Positions 8,747 through 17,670 are shown, counted from the first letter of the stretch. The stretch: DNA of 64,000 nt from Belnapia moabensis DSM 16746 (GCF_000745835.1 NZ_JQKB01000001.1:1-64000), one strand, 5' to 3'. A program made the numbers and translations. Notes: a model not told the origin generated them from the letters alone.

Positions 8747-9292
8747 TCACCCCCTGAATACCACGCGGCTGGCTGTCTCGTCCCAGTACAGCCAGCCGTC
8801 GGTGGTCCGCGCGAGGTGCCGGAGGCGCTCGAAGAACTCGGGCGTCACCACCCCGAGGCTGTCGTGAACCGGCAGCGGCTCCCGCTGGTCGCTATTGACC
8901 CATTCGCGCAACCGGTCTTCGTAGCCGAAGGGAAACGAGCTCGCGTCGTGGCTCTCCGAAATCCAGGCCAGTGCATCGGCAAGCTCGAGTGTCGGGTTTC
9001 GGGAAACGATCCCCTTGTAATCCCGCTTCCAATCCCGCCATCGCGCGACGAGCTCCGGCGGCACCTTGTCGTGCAGCCAGCGTTGAAGCAGGAAGCTGAA
9101 TGCGGAGTGCGGCTGCGGACGCCAAGTGGTCATCCGCGACACCCGCTCCCCAGCGGCGGCGAGCGCGTCCCGGGTGTCCCGGCAAAGGGCCAGAAAGCGG
9201 TCTCGCATTTCCTCCTCGCCCACGGTTAGTGAGAAGGCGTCGTCAGCCTCCTCGGCCTGTGCCGCCTCCCAATCCTGTGGCGGCCCACTCAT
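8747..9292 (-). CDS. Hypothetical partner of the Lon-like ATPase
   Basis: Protein of 181 residues with no recognised domain. It begins at 9292 inside the stop of the preceding ATPase gene (ATGA overlap), which implies translational coupling and a shared role. The sequence is soluble, acidic at the start (EEADDAFSLTVGEEE), Trp-rich throughout, with helices in the middle and a compact end (TDGWLYWDETASRVV). It may be an adaptor or substrate-handling subunit for the ATPase, but only the gene order supports this. The stop lies 13 bases from the end of the decayed AAA+ gene, which converges on it. Confidence 0.75.
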   Translation of the reverse strand: MSGPPQDWEAAQAEEADDAFSLTVGEEEMRDRFLALCRDTRDALAAAGERVSRMTTWRPQPHSAFSFLLQRWLHDKVPPELVARWRDWKRDYKGIVSRNPTLELADALAWISESHDASSFPFGYEDRLREWVNSDQREPLPVHDSLGVVTPEFFERLRHLARTTDGWLYWDETASRVVFRG

Positions 9293-10977
9293 GCGCGCGC
9301 CATCCCCTGATCGCGCGCCGCAAGCACCCCCTCGACCAGGCGCCGCAGAACCCGGAGCGAGCCGCCACGCCACGCCTGCTGGATGGCGGCGAGCTCGACC
9401 CCGTCCACCGGTGCCCCCCAGGACTGGTGCCAGCCGATGTCGTCGATCGTCCGCTTGATGATGTGGTTGGCGAGAGCCTCGGCATGCTCGACGGAGGGGG
9501 ACGGGAACCGGATGATCCGGCAGCGGTCGCGCATAGGTGCGGGGATGCCCTCCAGCGAATTCGCGGTGCTGAGCCAGATGACGTGGCTCAGGTCCACAGG
9601 CCCTTGGAGGAACGGGTCGAGCCAGCGGCATGCGCTCTCCGGCTCCAACATGCCGAGCAGGGCGTCGAGCAGGTTGCCGTTGTGCTTGCCCGTGCCGACC
9701 TTCTCAAGCTCGTCGAGGATGATGCCGGGGGCAGCCGTCCGGAAGCGTCGGGCCAAGGCCACGGGCATGCTCGGCTCGCCCGAGTGCCAGCGCCTCGGCG
9801 TGCCCGCGATTGAGGAGTCGGATGCACCGCCGCAAGGATAGATCTGGTGGCGCACGCCCAGGAGCTCGAGCAGGCGGCGCGCGAATGCCGACTTGCCGCA
9901 TCCTGGCTCTCCAACCAGGATTGTTGGCTTCAGGTGGACCGTGCCGCGTCCCTGGAGGTCGCGCAGGATGGCCTCCGCCACGCCCTCCGCGTGCGGGAAC
10001 TCGTGGATCAGGCGCCGGAGGCTGCGCGGCACTGCGTCGACGTCCAGCGTCGGGAGCGGCAAGGCCCTGCCGACGATTTCCTGCCAGGGCGCCATCGCCT
10101 CCTTGGCCTCTTTGCCGCCGGTGCCGACCTCGCGGACGAGGACGACGCTCGGCACACCAACGGCCGCCCCGCCCTCGTCACTCAGGACCTCGGCGAAGAT
10201 GGCATCGAGATCCTCGGGAACCGTGTAGTCGAGCACCCGCTTCATCGCGCCCGTGCTGCGGCGTGGCTCGCTGTCCACTTGCACGAAAGGAGCGGCGGCC
10301 GCAGGGGCTGCCGCCTCTTCCGCCCTCCGGGCCATACTGTCGTGGTATGCTAGCAGCACCTGCACGTGGGCATGCCCGGCTACCCCCGCCTTGTCGCGGA
10401 GGTCGTCCCAGCGCCCCAGTTGGTCCCTGCTGATGCCGACCGGCTTGGCGTCGGCGGAGATGGCAATCCAGCCCATCGCCCGCTCGGTCAACGCCGCGCT
10501 CTCGGCGGGCGACATGTCGTCGTCCAGAGCGAGCCGAGAGGCAAGCTGGGCAATCTGCACGCAGGCATCGGTGTCACCGAGGATGGCCGCGTAGAGGGTG
10601 GCGCGGTTGGCGCAATCCCGCGCGTCGGGGCCGCTGTAACCCCGGTTGCCGACAGCTTGGTGCAGCAGGTCGGCAGCCGCGAGGCAGGACCTGGCATCGG
10701 GGGAATGCTCGAGCCCCTGCACAGCCATCTGCACGAACAGGTCGATGTCCGCTTCCAATTTCAGACGCCGGAGCACTCGCTGGCACCAGCCGCGGATGTC
10801 GTTCAGCGCGCTGTCTTCGAAGTATGGGCTCCCGGCGATGAGTTCGCGGACGGTCGGGAGGTGGCGGCCCTTCCGGGCCGCTTGCCGGTGCCGGTCGCGG
10901 ACACGGAGATAGCGTGCGTTGGCCTCGTCGTCGTTGTGGATGCGCTTGCGCGTACGGGACGTCTGCTTCTCGAACAT
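9289..10977 (-). CDS. Lon-like AAA+ ATPase lacking a protease domain
   Basis: Protein of 562 residues. The start at 10977 follows AGGAG at good spacing; a longer frame to 11109 has no support. The first 300 or so residues are helical with no known domain. The C-terminal 230 residues form an AAA+ module close to that of Lon: Walker A GEPGCGKSA (about 356-364), Walker B GIILDELEK (about 418), sensor-1 WLSTANS and an arginine-rich MRDRCRIIRF. In true Lon a Ser/Lys S16 protease domain follows; here the chain ends, so any proteolysis would need another subunit. It overlaps the 181-residue gene by four bases. Likely functions are remodelling or DNA-associated disassembly; this is inference. Confidence 0.88.
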   Translation of the reverse strand: MFEKQTSRTRKRIHNDDEANARYLRVRDRHRQAARKGRHLPTVRELIAGSPYFEDSALNDIRGWCQRVLRRLKLEADIDLFVQMAVQGLEHSPDARSCLAAADLLHQAVGNRGYSGPDARDCANRATLYAAILGDTDACVQIAQLASRLALDDDMSPAESAALTERAMGWIAISADAKPVGISRDQLGRWDDLRDKAGVAGHAHVQVLLAYHDSMARRAEEAAAPAAAAPFVQVDSEPRRSTGAMKRVLDYTVPEDLDAIFAEVLSDEGGAAVGVPSVVLVREVGTGGKEAKEAMAPWQEIVGRALPLPTLDVDAVPRSLRRLIHEFPHAEGVAEAILRDLQGRGTVHLKPTILVGEPGCGKSAFARRLLELLGVRHQIYPCGGASDSSIAGTPRRWHSGEPSMPVALARRFRTAAPGIILDELEKVGTGKHNGNLLDALLGMLEPESACRWLDPFLQGPVDLSHVIWLSTANSLEGIPAPMRDRCRIIRFPSPSVEHAEALANHIIKRTIDDIGWHQSWGAPVDGVELAAIQQAWRGGSLRVLRRLVEGVLAARDQGMARA

Positions 10978-11130
10978 TGGCGCTCCTGCTGCTGCTCTCG
11001 GGTCACCAGATAACCGGTGTGCGCGCAGGAGGCGGGGAGCTACCTGCGCTGGCGAATGCCTATGCTGAGCGGGGCGCGGGGACGCATGAGGGGCTCCATT
11101 TCGCGGCAAAATAAAAGCCTGAAAAGCGAT

Positions 11131-11559
11131 CTATGTCAACGCTTTACGGGAAGCCTTCGGTGTTCGATTGCCCTTGTGTCGCTGTGCCGGTGGTTTTGGG
11201 CGGCGGGGAGGCCTGCTCACCGGTGGCAGGGCAAGGACCTCGACGACCGGTTGCGGTCCATCCCGGAGGAGCTCGCACTCACAAGCGACGATCAGGTGCC
11301 AACCCATCTCGCGCAGGGCGGAGTGGTTGCGCTGGTCGCGGGCGACTTTTTCCACGAACTTGCGTTCTTAAAATTCCAGCCTGCTCTTCGGCATTCGTGT
11401 CGGGGGGCAGCGTGGGGCGAGATGCCGGTGCCAGAAGCAGCCGCGAACCTCGACGATGCAGCCCCGGCTCGGCAGCACGATGTTGGGCCGCCCGGGTAGC
11501 CGCTTGTCGTACAGCACGTAGCGCAGGCCAGCAGCGTGCAGAGCCCTGCGCACCAGCAT
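11131..11559 (-). pseudogene. Truncated vsr-like endonuclease with an internal stop
   Basis: Remnant of a very-short-patch repair endonuclease. From Met at 11559 the frame reads VRRALHAAG, LPGRPNIVLP and RGCFWHRH, all typical Vsr motifs. A TAA at 11368-11370 interrupts it, and the same frame then continues with KFVEKVARDQRNH, LREMGWHL and a CECEL in place of the usual WECEL. The N-terminal turn of Vsr (the SKNTRPE-like segment) is missing, and an integrase fragment lies just beyond. The catalytic-site Asp of the intact gene at 17760-18236 is Asn here (GRPN against GRPD). The gene is dead. Confidence 0.85.
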
Positions 11560-11608
11560 CTCTCCGCCGATCCGAAAGGGAGCGGCCGACGTCGACGACT
11601 GTTGGCAG

Positions 11609-11911
11609 GTGCTCGGTGCCATCTGTGGGAACCGGCTGCGCGACCATTGCGACCTCGCGCTCATCGTCTTGGGGATGGCGGGAGCGCTCCGCCGGTTGGA
11701 GCTCGTCGCGCTGCGCCTTGAGGATCTGGAGCGGGTGCCTGAGGGCCTGCGGTTCACGGTGCGCCGGTCTAAGATTGATCAGGAGGCACAAGGTGCCGTC
11801 ATTGCCATCCCGAACGGCAGGCGTCTCTTGCCGCTTGACTTGGTTGAGGCTTGGCTGGCGGCGGGATTGAAGCGACATGGTTCGTTTGGTGATCCCGAGC
11901 GTTCACCGTAA
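11609..11911 (+). pseudogene. Tyrosine recombinase (integrase) fragment
   Basis: A frame of 100 codons from a GTG that matches only the middle of XerC/D-type integrases: LALIVLGMAGALRRLELVAL contains the catalytic Arg region, followed by RFTVRRSKIDQEAQGAVI with the beta-hairpin Lys, and WLAAGLKRH. The C-terminal HxxR, His/Trp and Tyr parts are absent, and there is no N-terminal core-binding domain. It lies head to head with the broken vsr copy, so this 0.8-kb zone is a graveyard of mobile-element debris. Confidence 0.75.
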
Positions 11912-11938
11912 TCGACCAAGCGACGGAGGAGCCGAGGA

Positions 11939-13768
11939 CTACCAGGGCACCTCACCGCGCACGCGCCTTAGCAGGAGCGTTGGGCACACGTCGTCTGGAT
12001 AGGTCACGGCATCGGCAACTTGCCTGAGTGCCTCGGCCGTTAACCCATGAAAATACACTTTGAGCCCTACCGACTTCGGAGCATCTCCCGGACGCTCATG
12101 CTTGTGGCCGAGCATCGTGTCGATCCAGTTCTGCTTTACGGTCTCGCTGCCGAGGATGGTCTCAACATTGTGCCGGAAGCTGTGGAAGACCATGCTGCCA
12201 GGCGTCCCGATTGCGGTCTTGTGTCTGCTGAACTCGCGGCTGTACTCGGCGGCAAGATTGCCATTGGGACCACTAGCGGTGAGTTCGAAGAGGCGCTCCG
12301 CCCCTGCGACCCGGCGTGCTTCCACCATTCTCAAGATCCCTGCCTCGAGCAGCGTCGGATGGATCGCCACAGCGCGCCTTCCCGCAGGGCTCTTCGTTGT
12401 CCAGGCAGGCCTGCCTTTGTCCTTCTCTGCCTTCTGTGTCTGGATGATGAAGAACCAGTCACCCTCGACTTCCACCACGTCCTGCGGTCGGAGACGGGCG
12501 ATTTCCTCAACTCTGGCGCCCGTGTAAGCTCCGATGGCAACGAGCCAAGCATGAGTTTCCTCGGAAACGCGGACTCCCTTTCGGTTTTTGGGATTCCAAC
12601 GGGCCCGCAGAAGACGATCGAGAGCCTCGACCGACCAGGGGAGCCGCTCGCCAGCGACGACCTTGTGTTCGATGCCATCGAAGATGGATTGGTCAGCGAT
12701 CCGCTCGGTAAGATGCTTCCATAGCTGCCGCAGCAGCGAAAAATGCCGTTCGATCGTCTTCTCGCTCAGCCGCGGAATCGCTTTGTCTTTGCTATCCGCG
12801 ATAGCAGCCGGGACCGATATCGGGCGGCGGCTTTTCCCGTGGCTGGCGGGTAGTTGCCGGAGCGCATCCTGGAACCGGAACGCATCGTCCTCCGTGTACC
12901 GGTTTGTGCGCTTATCGCCGACGACCTCCATCCACATCCGGATCGTTGCGCGACTCTGGTGCTCCGTATGCGCTGGGTATTGTTTGGCTTTGAAGAACCT
13001 TCCTACGAGTTCGGAAAGCAGCGGCGGCTCGCCCGTACGATACGAAAGGGTAGCCTCTCCTGCTGCGGGTGTTAATGGTGGCACGTTTGCGGCTGGCGCA
13101 GCGGCTCCAACAGCCGCCTCTGGTGTGGGCTTCGTCCCGGCGAGCAGTTCGGGCTTTGTAGCTTGCGATGCACTGGCCGCGATCTCGGCGAGCCGGGCGC
13201 TGACTGCGGAGTTCACCTCCGCTGCCCTCTGCGTCCGAGCCAGGGTTACCTCCGCCTCGTCGGCACGTGCCTGCTCGCGAATCTTCCGATGTTCCGCTAG
13301 CCCAACGCGATCCAATGCCGCCGCTTGTGCCATGCGGGCCGTTCCGGCCTCCATACGCTCGGCGATTAGCGCCATGTGCTGGGCGAGGTGACGACGCTGA
13401 TCATCCGGCAGCGCCATCACCAGGTCGACAGCCTCTCGGTTAAACAGCAGGCCTGCGAGAGCACCCTCGCCTCGGAGGAGGGCAGCCACCAGCCCATCAG
13501 CCGTGGGCGAGGCCAGGTGCGGCTCATCGAGAAGCTGGTCGATGAGCACCTTGGCGTGGCGCGCGGTCAGGGTAGGGATTTTGGACACAGCTTTGAACAC
13601 GGCCTCCGTCGCTAGCCAGGCCAACCTGGCACGTCCGGCTGCTTTCCTAGGGCAGACTGTATGCAAGCTGCGATTAATTTCTGTGCGTCCGATACGCGTT
13701 CTGAGCGCATCGGGAACTCGGCGCCGGAACCAATAGGTGCCGCAGCGTCGACGCAGGTTGCTGCCCAT
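11939..13768 (-). CDS. Tyrosine recombinase / integrase (left element)
   Basis: Site-specific recombinase of 609 residues. The N terminus (NLRRRCGTYWFRRRVPDAL) is a DUF6538-type segment common in large integrases. A long helical region with an Ala/Pro linker follows, then a core-binding domain (about 245-360) and the catalytic domain. Catalytic residues visible are Arg419 (TGARVEE), His529 and Arg532 (HSFRH), His555 (MLGHKH) and the nucleophile Tyr572 (VYFHG). All appear intact. It begins 91 bases from a copy of the tRNA-Gln 3' end (13859-13878), the same placement as the second integrase beside the tRNA itself, so it should be the integrase of a separate element lying to the left. Confidence 0.9.
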   Translation of the reverse strand: MGSNLRRRCGTYWFRRRVPDALRTRIGRTEINRSLHTVCPRKAAGRARLAWLATEAVFKAVSKIPTLTARHAKVLIDQLLDEPHLASPTADGLVAALLRGEGALAGLLFNREAVDLVMALPDDQRRHLAQHMALIAERMEAGTARMAQAAALDRVGLAEHRKIREQARADEAEVTLARTQRAAEVNSAVSARLAEIAASASQATKPELLAGTKPTPEAAVGAAAPAANVPPLTPAAGEATLSYRTGEPPLLSELVGRFFKAKQYPAHTEHQSRATIRMWMEVVGDKRTNRYTEDDAFRFQDALRQLPASHGKSRRPISVPAAIADSKDKAIPRLSEKTIERHFSLLRQLWKHLTERIADQSIFDGIEHKVVAGERLPWSVEALDRLLRARWNPKNRKGVRVSEETHAWLVAIGAYTGARVEEIARLRPQDVVEVEGDWFFIIQTQKAEKDKGRPAWTTKSPAGRRAVAIHPTLLEAGILRMVEARRVAGAERLFELTASGPNGNLAAEYSREFSRHKTAIGTPGSMVFHSFRHNVETILGSETVKQNWIDTMLGHKHERPGDAPKSVGLKVYFHGLTAEALRQVADAVTYPDDVCPTLLLRRVRGEVPW

Positions 13769-13789
13769 CCGAGCCCCATGAAGCAGGGT

Positions 13790-13812
13790 TGTGGAACAGG
13801 CCTGTGGAACAG
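13790..13812. repeat. Two tandem TGTGGAACAG repeats beside the left integrase
   Basis: TGTGGAACAG occurs at 13790-13799 and again at 13803-13812, a 13-base period, between the integrase start and the tRNA-derived repeat. A similar pair (TGTGGACAC, 11-base period) lies at 23291-23310 beside the other integrase. The shared TGTGGA core and position suggest integrase arm sites or operator half-sites. Confidence 0.55.
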
Positions 13813-13858
13813 ACTCCCACCAAGGCCTGATTCGGCAGCTAAGCTATTGAGAAGTAGG

Positions 13859-13878
13859 GAGTGGCTGGGGGACCTGGA
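13859..13878. repeat. Attachment-site copy: 20-bp duplicate of tRNA-Gln 3' end
   Basis: GAGTGGCTGGGGGACCTGGA is identical to 23382-23401, where it forms the acceptor stem, CCA and part of the T stem of tRNA-Gln read from the other strand. Beyond these 20 bases the two sites differ. It marks the far end of the integrated element. Confidence 0.85.
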
Positions 13879-14256
13879 CCCTCGCAGCCACCCAGCGAAA
13901 CTACCGACTACCTCGGCTACCTGTGCCCCGGACAGGTGGGAGTGGACACGTTGTGGGCATCATCATTGCGGGCCCGGCGAATGGTAGCAAGGGGCTGGGC
14001 GCCGGCCCCCATCGAGGGTTCCCTTGTGTCCGCAAACGACACCCCCGTTCTGATGGAAGAAGAAGCGATCTGGCCGGGGGGGGGGGAGAACGATGTTCGG
14101 TTTCTGTGGCGGCGGCCTCTGCTGACGAAGGCCGAACAACAACAGGGCGTTCAGGCTTTAGCGGTTTTTGCGAAGCCGTCCTGAAAAGGCCCCCAGGACA
14201 CCCCAGCATGATGCTGAAGCCCCAGGAGGCGAGAGCCGGCCACCCGCACAAGCGGC
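13879..14256. other. Left end of the element, no supported gene
   Basis: About 380 bases between the repeat and the first small gene. Open frames on both strands have no recognisable domain. A run of eleven G occurs at 14076-14086, which could slip in replication or be a sequencing error. Confidence 0.4.
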
Positions 14257-14451
14257 TCAGTCCGACTTAGGGGCTTCCTCCGTCCGATCATCGTAGCCCT
14301 GTAGCCATGCCCTGGCAGCGGAGGGGGCATAGCTCACTGGGACGACGCGAGCCTTCCTCTGCTTGGCAGCCTTCCAGCCCTCGATCCACGCATCCAGGCG
14401 ACTGACGTTCGCTTCCGTCTGCCCAGCGGTCTGTCGATCGGTCTGTCTCAA
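14257..14451 (-). CDS. Small protein resembling ribosome modulation factor
   Basis: About 64 residues from a TTG at 14451 that follows GAGG with suitable spacing; an in-frame ATG at 14553 would overlap the resolvase gene and add non-coding-looking sequence. The pattern AWIEGWKAA, VPVSYAP and AARAWLQGYDD follows the RMF-like arrangement of two Gly/Ala helices around a Pro-Tyr linker. RMF-like proteins bind 70S ribosomes and form inactive dimers, and similar small genes occur in phages and islands. It lies 25 bases downstream of the resolvase stop. The start and family are uncertain. Confidence 0.45.
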   Translation of the reverse strand: MRQTDRQTAGQTEANVSRLDAWIEGWKAAKQRKARVVPVSYAPSAARAWLQGYDDRTEEAPKSD

Positions 14452-14476
14452 GGTGAACCTCGCAAACGGAGCTTGG

Positions 14477-15139
14477 TCAGATCCGGGAAGAGCTGCTTGA
14501 TGGCTCGTCCGAGCGAGGGCTGAGTGGGTAGGCGCCCACTTCTGCAAGGACATCTTGGACGGTGGACAGGGCAATCCCGCACTCGGCGGCGATCTTCCGC
14601 AGGGAGACCCCAGCAGCCCGTAGGGACCGCACCCGCTCCCGCACCGCATCGGCCAGCGGCGGACGGCCCAGGCGCTTTCCTTGGGCCTTCACACGGGCGA
14701 TCCCGGCCTTCACCCGATCCCGGATCATCTCCCGCTCAAGCTCCGCGAACACTGCGGACATCTGGAGCATGGCCCGGCCGTGGGCCGTGGTGCCGTCGAT
14801 GGCTTCTCGGTGGCTGTAGGGCTCAACCCCGGCCTCAACCAACTCGGCCAGCGCAGGAGCAACGGCAGCGGTGGAACGGCCAAGGCGGTCGATGGCGGCT
14901 ACCATCAGCACATCGAACCGGCGGCGGGTGGCGTCCTTCAGCATGCGATCAAAGGCCGGGCGCTTGTCCCGACCCTTGGCGCCGCTGATGCCCGCGTCCT
15001 CATAGACCGCCACCACCCACCACCCGCGCCGCTCCGCTACCTCGGCCAGGACCATGCGCTGGTTCTCGGTGGTCTGGCCGTCCGTACTCACCCGAAGGTA
15101 AAGCGCCGCCCGCTTGCCCATGATCCCGGCCCCCATCAC
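14477..15139 (-). CDS. Serine recombinase (resolvase/invertase family)
   Basis: Small serine recombinase of 220 residues (214 if translation starts at 15121, where the conserved MGKRAALYLRVS begins). The nucleophile is the Ser of YLRVSTDGQT. The catalytic domain continues with DAGISGAKGRDKRPAF and IDRLGRS, then the long E helix (ELEREMIRDRVKAGIARV), a LGRPP linker and a C-terminal helix-turn-helix for DNA contact (VSLRKIAAECGIALSTVQ). Length and order are those of Hin/Tn3-type enzymes. It may resolve multimers of the element or act on an invertible site, though no inverted repeats were recognised next to it. Confidence 0.9.
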   Translation of the reverse strand: MMGAGIMGKRAALYLRVSTDGQTTENQRMVLAEVAERRGWWVVAVYEDAGISGAKGRDKRPAFDRMLKDATRRRFDVLMVAAIDRLGRSTAAVAPALAELVEAGVEPYSHREAIDGTTAHGRAMLQMSAVFAELEREMIRDRVKAGIARVKAQGKRLGRPPLADAVRERVRSLRAAGVSLRKIAAECGIALSTVQDVLAEVGAYPLSPRSDEPSSSSSRI

Positions 15140-15419
15140 CGTCCGTTCCGGAATCGATTCTCGCCCAGAATGTACCCAAAATCAAGTGTTTTGCGGTACA
15201 CTCGAAGTAAGGAACTGGGCCGTTGATTTTGCGGGCTTTTTTAAGGGTGCTGCGAGCTGGTTTTTCGGTACGGTCACCGCCTTAGCTGCGGCGTGGTCGT
15301 AACCACCGCTGACTCATCTGCTTGGCCAAAGCTTTAGCTGCCACACGTAGGGGGTAGAACCTTACCGTGACAGTTCTCTTAGCATTGAACAATCTTGCAA
15401 GGTAGCACGTGATGCTAAC

Positions 15420-16382
15420 CTACAAGAGATAGCCACGCTGAAGGCCAGTCTCAACGCCGCCGCCCCAAGGGCGCGTCAGGTGATTGCGAACATATTCATA
15501 CAAATGAAAGACGACATCTGGGTCGATTGGGTTCTTCACATAGCTTTCCTCATAGCGAAACTCCCGGTCTGTGTTTTTTTGCTTTCGAAATACATAGATT
15601 TGGTCGACCCGATATTTCTTTATATTGATTGCGTCAGTGAGCTTCAGCCATTCCATTACTACAATGTAGAGCGCATTTGGATTGCGAGCTTTCAGCTGAT
15701 CGGCCGCACCGGAACTACCTTCCAGCATCGTTTTATCGAGATAAGTCTTGCATTCAATCGCCACTGCGGGAACTTCTAATGCGTGTTTCTCAACAGATCG
15801 AACCCCTTTCGGAGCAAGTTCCATATTGTAAGTCGCGCCAATCACAAAATCGTGGTTCTTCCGTTCGATACGGACAGATGGATTAGTCAGCATCTGAGCG
15901 TAGTTGCCCGGCATGAAAAAAAGATCCTTAAAGGTAGAACTTTTTCCAACCAGAGGCACGCCTCTAAAATCGTCGATCATGTCCCGAAACAAGTAGTAAA
16001 TAAACTCTTCTAGCACTGAGCTATGCAGGTTCGATCTGCTGTCGAAGCACTCTGCGTACCTTCTTAAGTCAATAAAATCTTTGTAATCAGAAAACAACTT
16101 GACCCGCTTGCGGATAATCTCCTTGTCATTCTGATCCGGCGTCTTGCCAGGCCCTTTCAGCTGTATGTTTTGCTGGTGCCAAACATCATATTTTGCTCGG
16201 ATTTCCGCGATAAACTGGCGACTCTGCCGATCGCGGTACTTAGTCCTATGGTTTTCTTTTTGGGTAATGTTCGCTCCATGCGCCAGAACGCCTGGGGTGT
16301 CCATCCCAACAGCAAGGGGGTCCCGTGCCTCCTCTTGGTTCAGCGGTAAATCGTCTTGAGGCGGCAGTAGATCGTCACTCAT
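15420..16382 (-). CDS. Type II restriction endonuclease, Bpu10I-like
   Basis: Predicted restriction enzyme of 320 residues. The start at 16382 lies one base after the methyltransferase stop, so it is translationally coupled; the longer frame to 16448 runs inside the methyltransferase gene. A PD-(D/E)XK core is visible: Asp178 in KNHDFVIG and Glu210-Cys-Lys212 in VAIECKTYLDKTML, with HSSVLEEFIYYLF before it and an ADQLKARNPNALYIVV strand after. The pattern recalls the Bpu10I family (asymmetric CCTNAGC), from memory only. The DNA is clearly richer in A and T than its surroundings. Together with the methyltransferase it should cut unmodified incoming DNA. Specificity is not known. Confidence 0.82.
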   Translation of the reverse strand: MSDDLLPPQDDLPLNQEEARDPLAVGMDTPGVLAHGANITQKENHRTKYRDRQSRQFIAEIRAKYDVWHQQNIQLKGPGKTPDQNDKEIIRKRVKLFSDYKDFIDLRRYAECFDSRSNLHSSVLEEFIYYLFRDMIDDFRGVPLVGKSSTFKDLFFMPGNYAQMLTNPSVRIERKNHDFVIGATYNMELAPKGVRSVEKHALEVPAVAIECKTYLDKTMLEGSSGAADQLKARNPNALYIVVMEWLKLTDAINIKKYRVDQIYVFRKQKNTDREFRYEESYVKNPIDPDVVFHLYEYVRNHLTRPWGGGVETGLQRGYLL

Positions 16383-16383
16383 T

Positions 16384-17670
16384 TCAGGTTCCCAGCATCT
16401 CACGGAGATGCGTTGCAAGGTGGTAGGCAAGGAGTGGAGGCACCGCATTACCGATTTGGTTGTACTGGCAGAGATGTAACTCTTCTGACCTTCCCTCCCT
16501 AGACAGCAAGCGAGTACTCACAACCGTGGGCTTCCCTGAAAAACGATACCAATCTGGGAATGACTGAATGCGCGCTCCCTCTCTCGGAGTGAAGTTCCGG
16601 TGGAGGAAGGGATGAACGAAGTTTGCGTAAAAACTCGCTGGCAAAGTGTGGCAGGGCCGGTCAGGGAAAAGCCTACGATTGTTTTGATCGTACTGCTTTT
16701 CGGATAGGGTTCCTGGTGCTCCGCGACGGAAGGCTGCGTGCTCCTCTGGCGCGTCAGCACTAGACTCACCCCACTTGAGCTTGGAAAACCTTTCAATTAG
16801 GCGCTGTGAATGCCTCATCGACGTATGGTTGAAAACGCGTGTGCTGCCGGCGCGCAACATTCTCTGATAGTCATTTTGGGCTTCGCCAGCTTGCTCCAGA
16901 TCCTCCGCGCCACCACGCGGTTCAACGTGAGGCAGATCGGAAATCGCGTCCCACAGGGAGAGTAGCGGCAGTAACTCGGTCCCGAAGAGCCCGGGGCTTG
17001 CATCCGGAAAATGTGTCGGCATGGGGAAGGGTTTGGTTGTCCCCGCACGAAGGCCAAGGACGAAGAGGCGCGGCCTTATCTGCGGAATGCCATAGTCCTG
17101 AGCCTTCAGAACCTGAACGTAGGCATGGAAGCCGATGCGCTTAAACTCAGCTTCAATAATCGAAATCACCGATTGGTGGTCGTCCGCTGTCCGCTTCAAC
17201 AAACCCGGGACGTTCTCCATGAGGATGGCGTCGGGCTGAAGAACATCAGCAACACGAATAAACTCACGGAATAGCGAGTTTCTGGGGTCCTTGTTCGACC
17301 CACGCGCAGCATTGTTCGCGTGCGAGAAACCCTGACATGGCGGGCCACCTATGATGACAGATGGTTTGCCAAACCACTCTTTGAGGTCGTTGTCGGAAAC
17401 TGCCCTCAGGTCAGCCTTCACAACCTTACTACAATGGGGGTGGTTAGCTTCGAGTGTCTCCACCGCCCAATCATCTATTTCCACCGCTCCGACGAGCTTC
17501 GCTCCAGCAGCCTGAAAACCGAGGCTGAATCCCCCAGCGCCGGCAAATAGATCAAGGACTGTGAACCTCGGCGCTTCAACGTCCAGCAGGCGTTGCCGCA
17601 CGAAGAGATCTATTGGGAGAGAAAGCCTGCGCTCACGCCCGGTGGGGAGGCCTGGGGGGACAAAGTTCAT
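16384..17670 (-). CDS. DNA (cytosine-5) methyltransferase
   Basis: Modification enzyme of 428 residues that methylates cytosine at C5 and protects sites from the adjacent endonuclease. Motif I is DLFAGAGGFSLGF, motif IV GGPPCQGFS with catalytic Cys112, motif VI ENVPG, motif VIII QIRPR and the C-terminal motif X NQIGNAVPP. The variable target-recognition region lies between about 205 and 340. A short N-terminal extension precedes motif I. No strong ribosome site is seen at 17670; the Vsr gene ends 90 bases upstream on the same strand and the endonuclease follows at once, giving an operon in the order Vsr, methyltransferase, endonuclease. Confidence 0.95.
   Translation of the reverse strand: MNFVPPGLPTGRERRLSLPIDLFVRQRLLDVEAPRFTVLDLFAGAGGFSLGFQAAGAKLVGAVEIDDWAVETLEANHPHCSKVVKADLRAVSDNDLKEWFGKPSVIIGGPPCQGFSHANNAARGSNKDPRNSLFREFIRVADVLQPDAILMENVPGLLKRTADDHQSVISIIEAEFKRIGFHAYVQVLKAQDYGIPQIRPRLFVLGLRAGTTKPFPMPTHFPDASPGLFGTELLPLLSLWDAISDLPHVEPRGGAEDLEQAGEAQNDYQRMLRAGSTRVFNHTSMRHSQRLIERFSKLKWGESSADAPEEHAAFRRGAPGTLSEKQYDQNNRRLFPDRPCHTLPASFYANFVHPFLHRNFTPREGARIQSFPDWYRFSGKPTVVSTRLLSREGRSEELHLCQYNQIGNAVPPLLAYHLATHLREMLGT

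Noticed and set aside
11133-11870. 245-codon plus-strand frame
   Set aside because: It overlaps the vsr remnant and integrase fragment and shows no domain in that frame.
13861-14184. Possible gene right after the left att copy
   Set aside because: No domain, no good ribosome site, and it crosses the eleven-G run.
15140-15419. Gene or regulator between resolvase and endonuclease
   Set aside because: 280 bases without a supported frame; a controller (C) protein for the R-M unit was looked for and not found.
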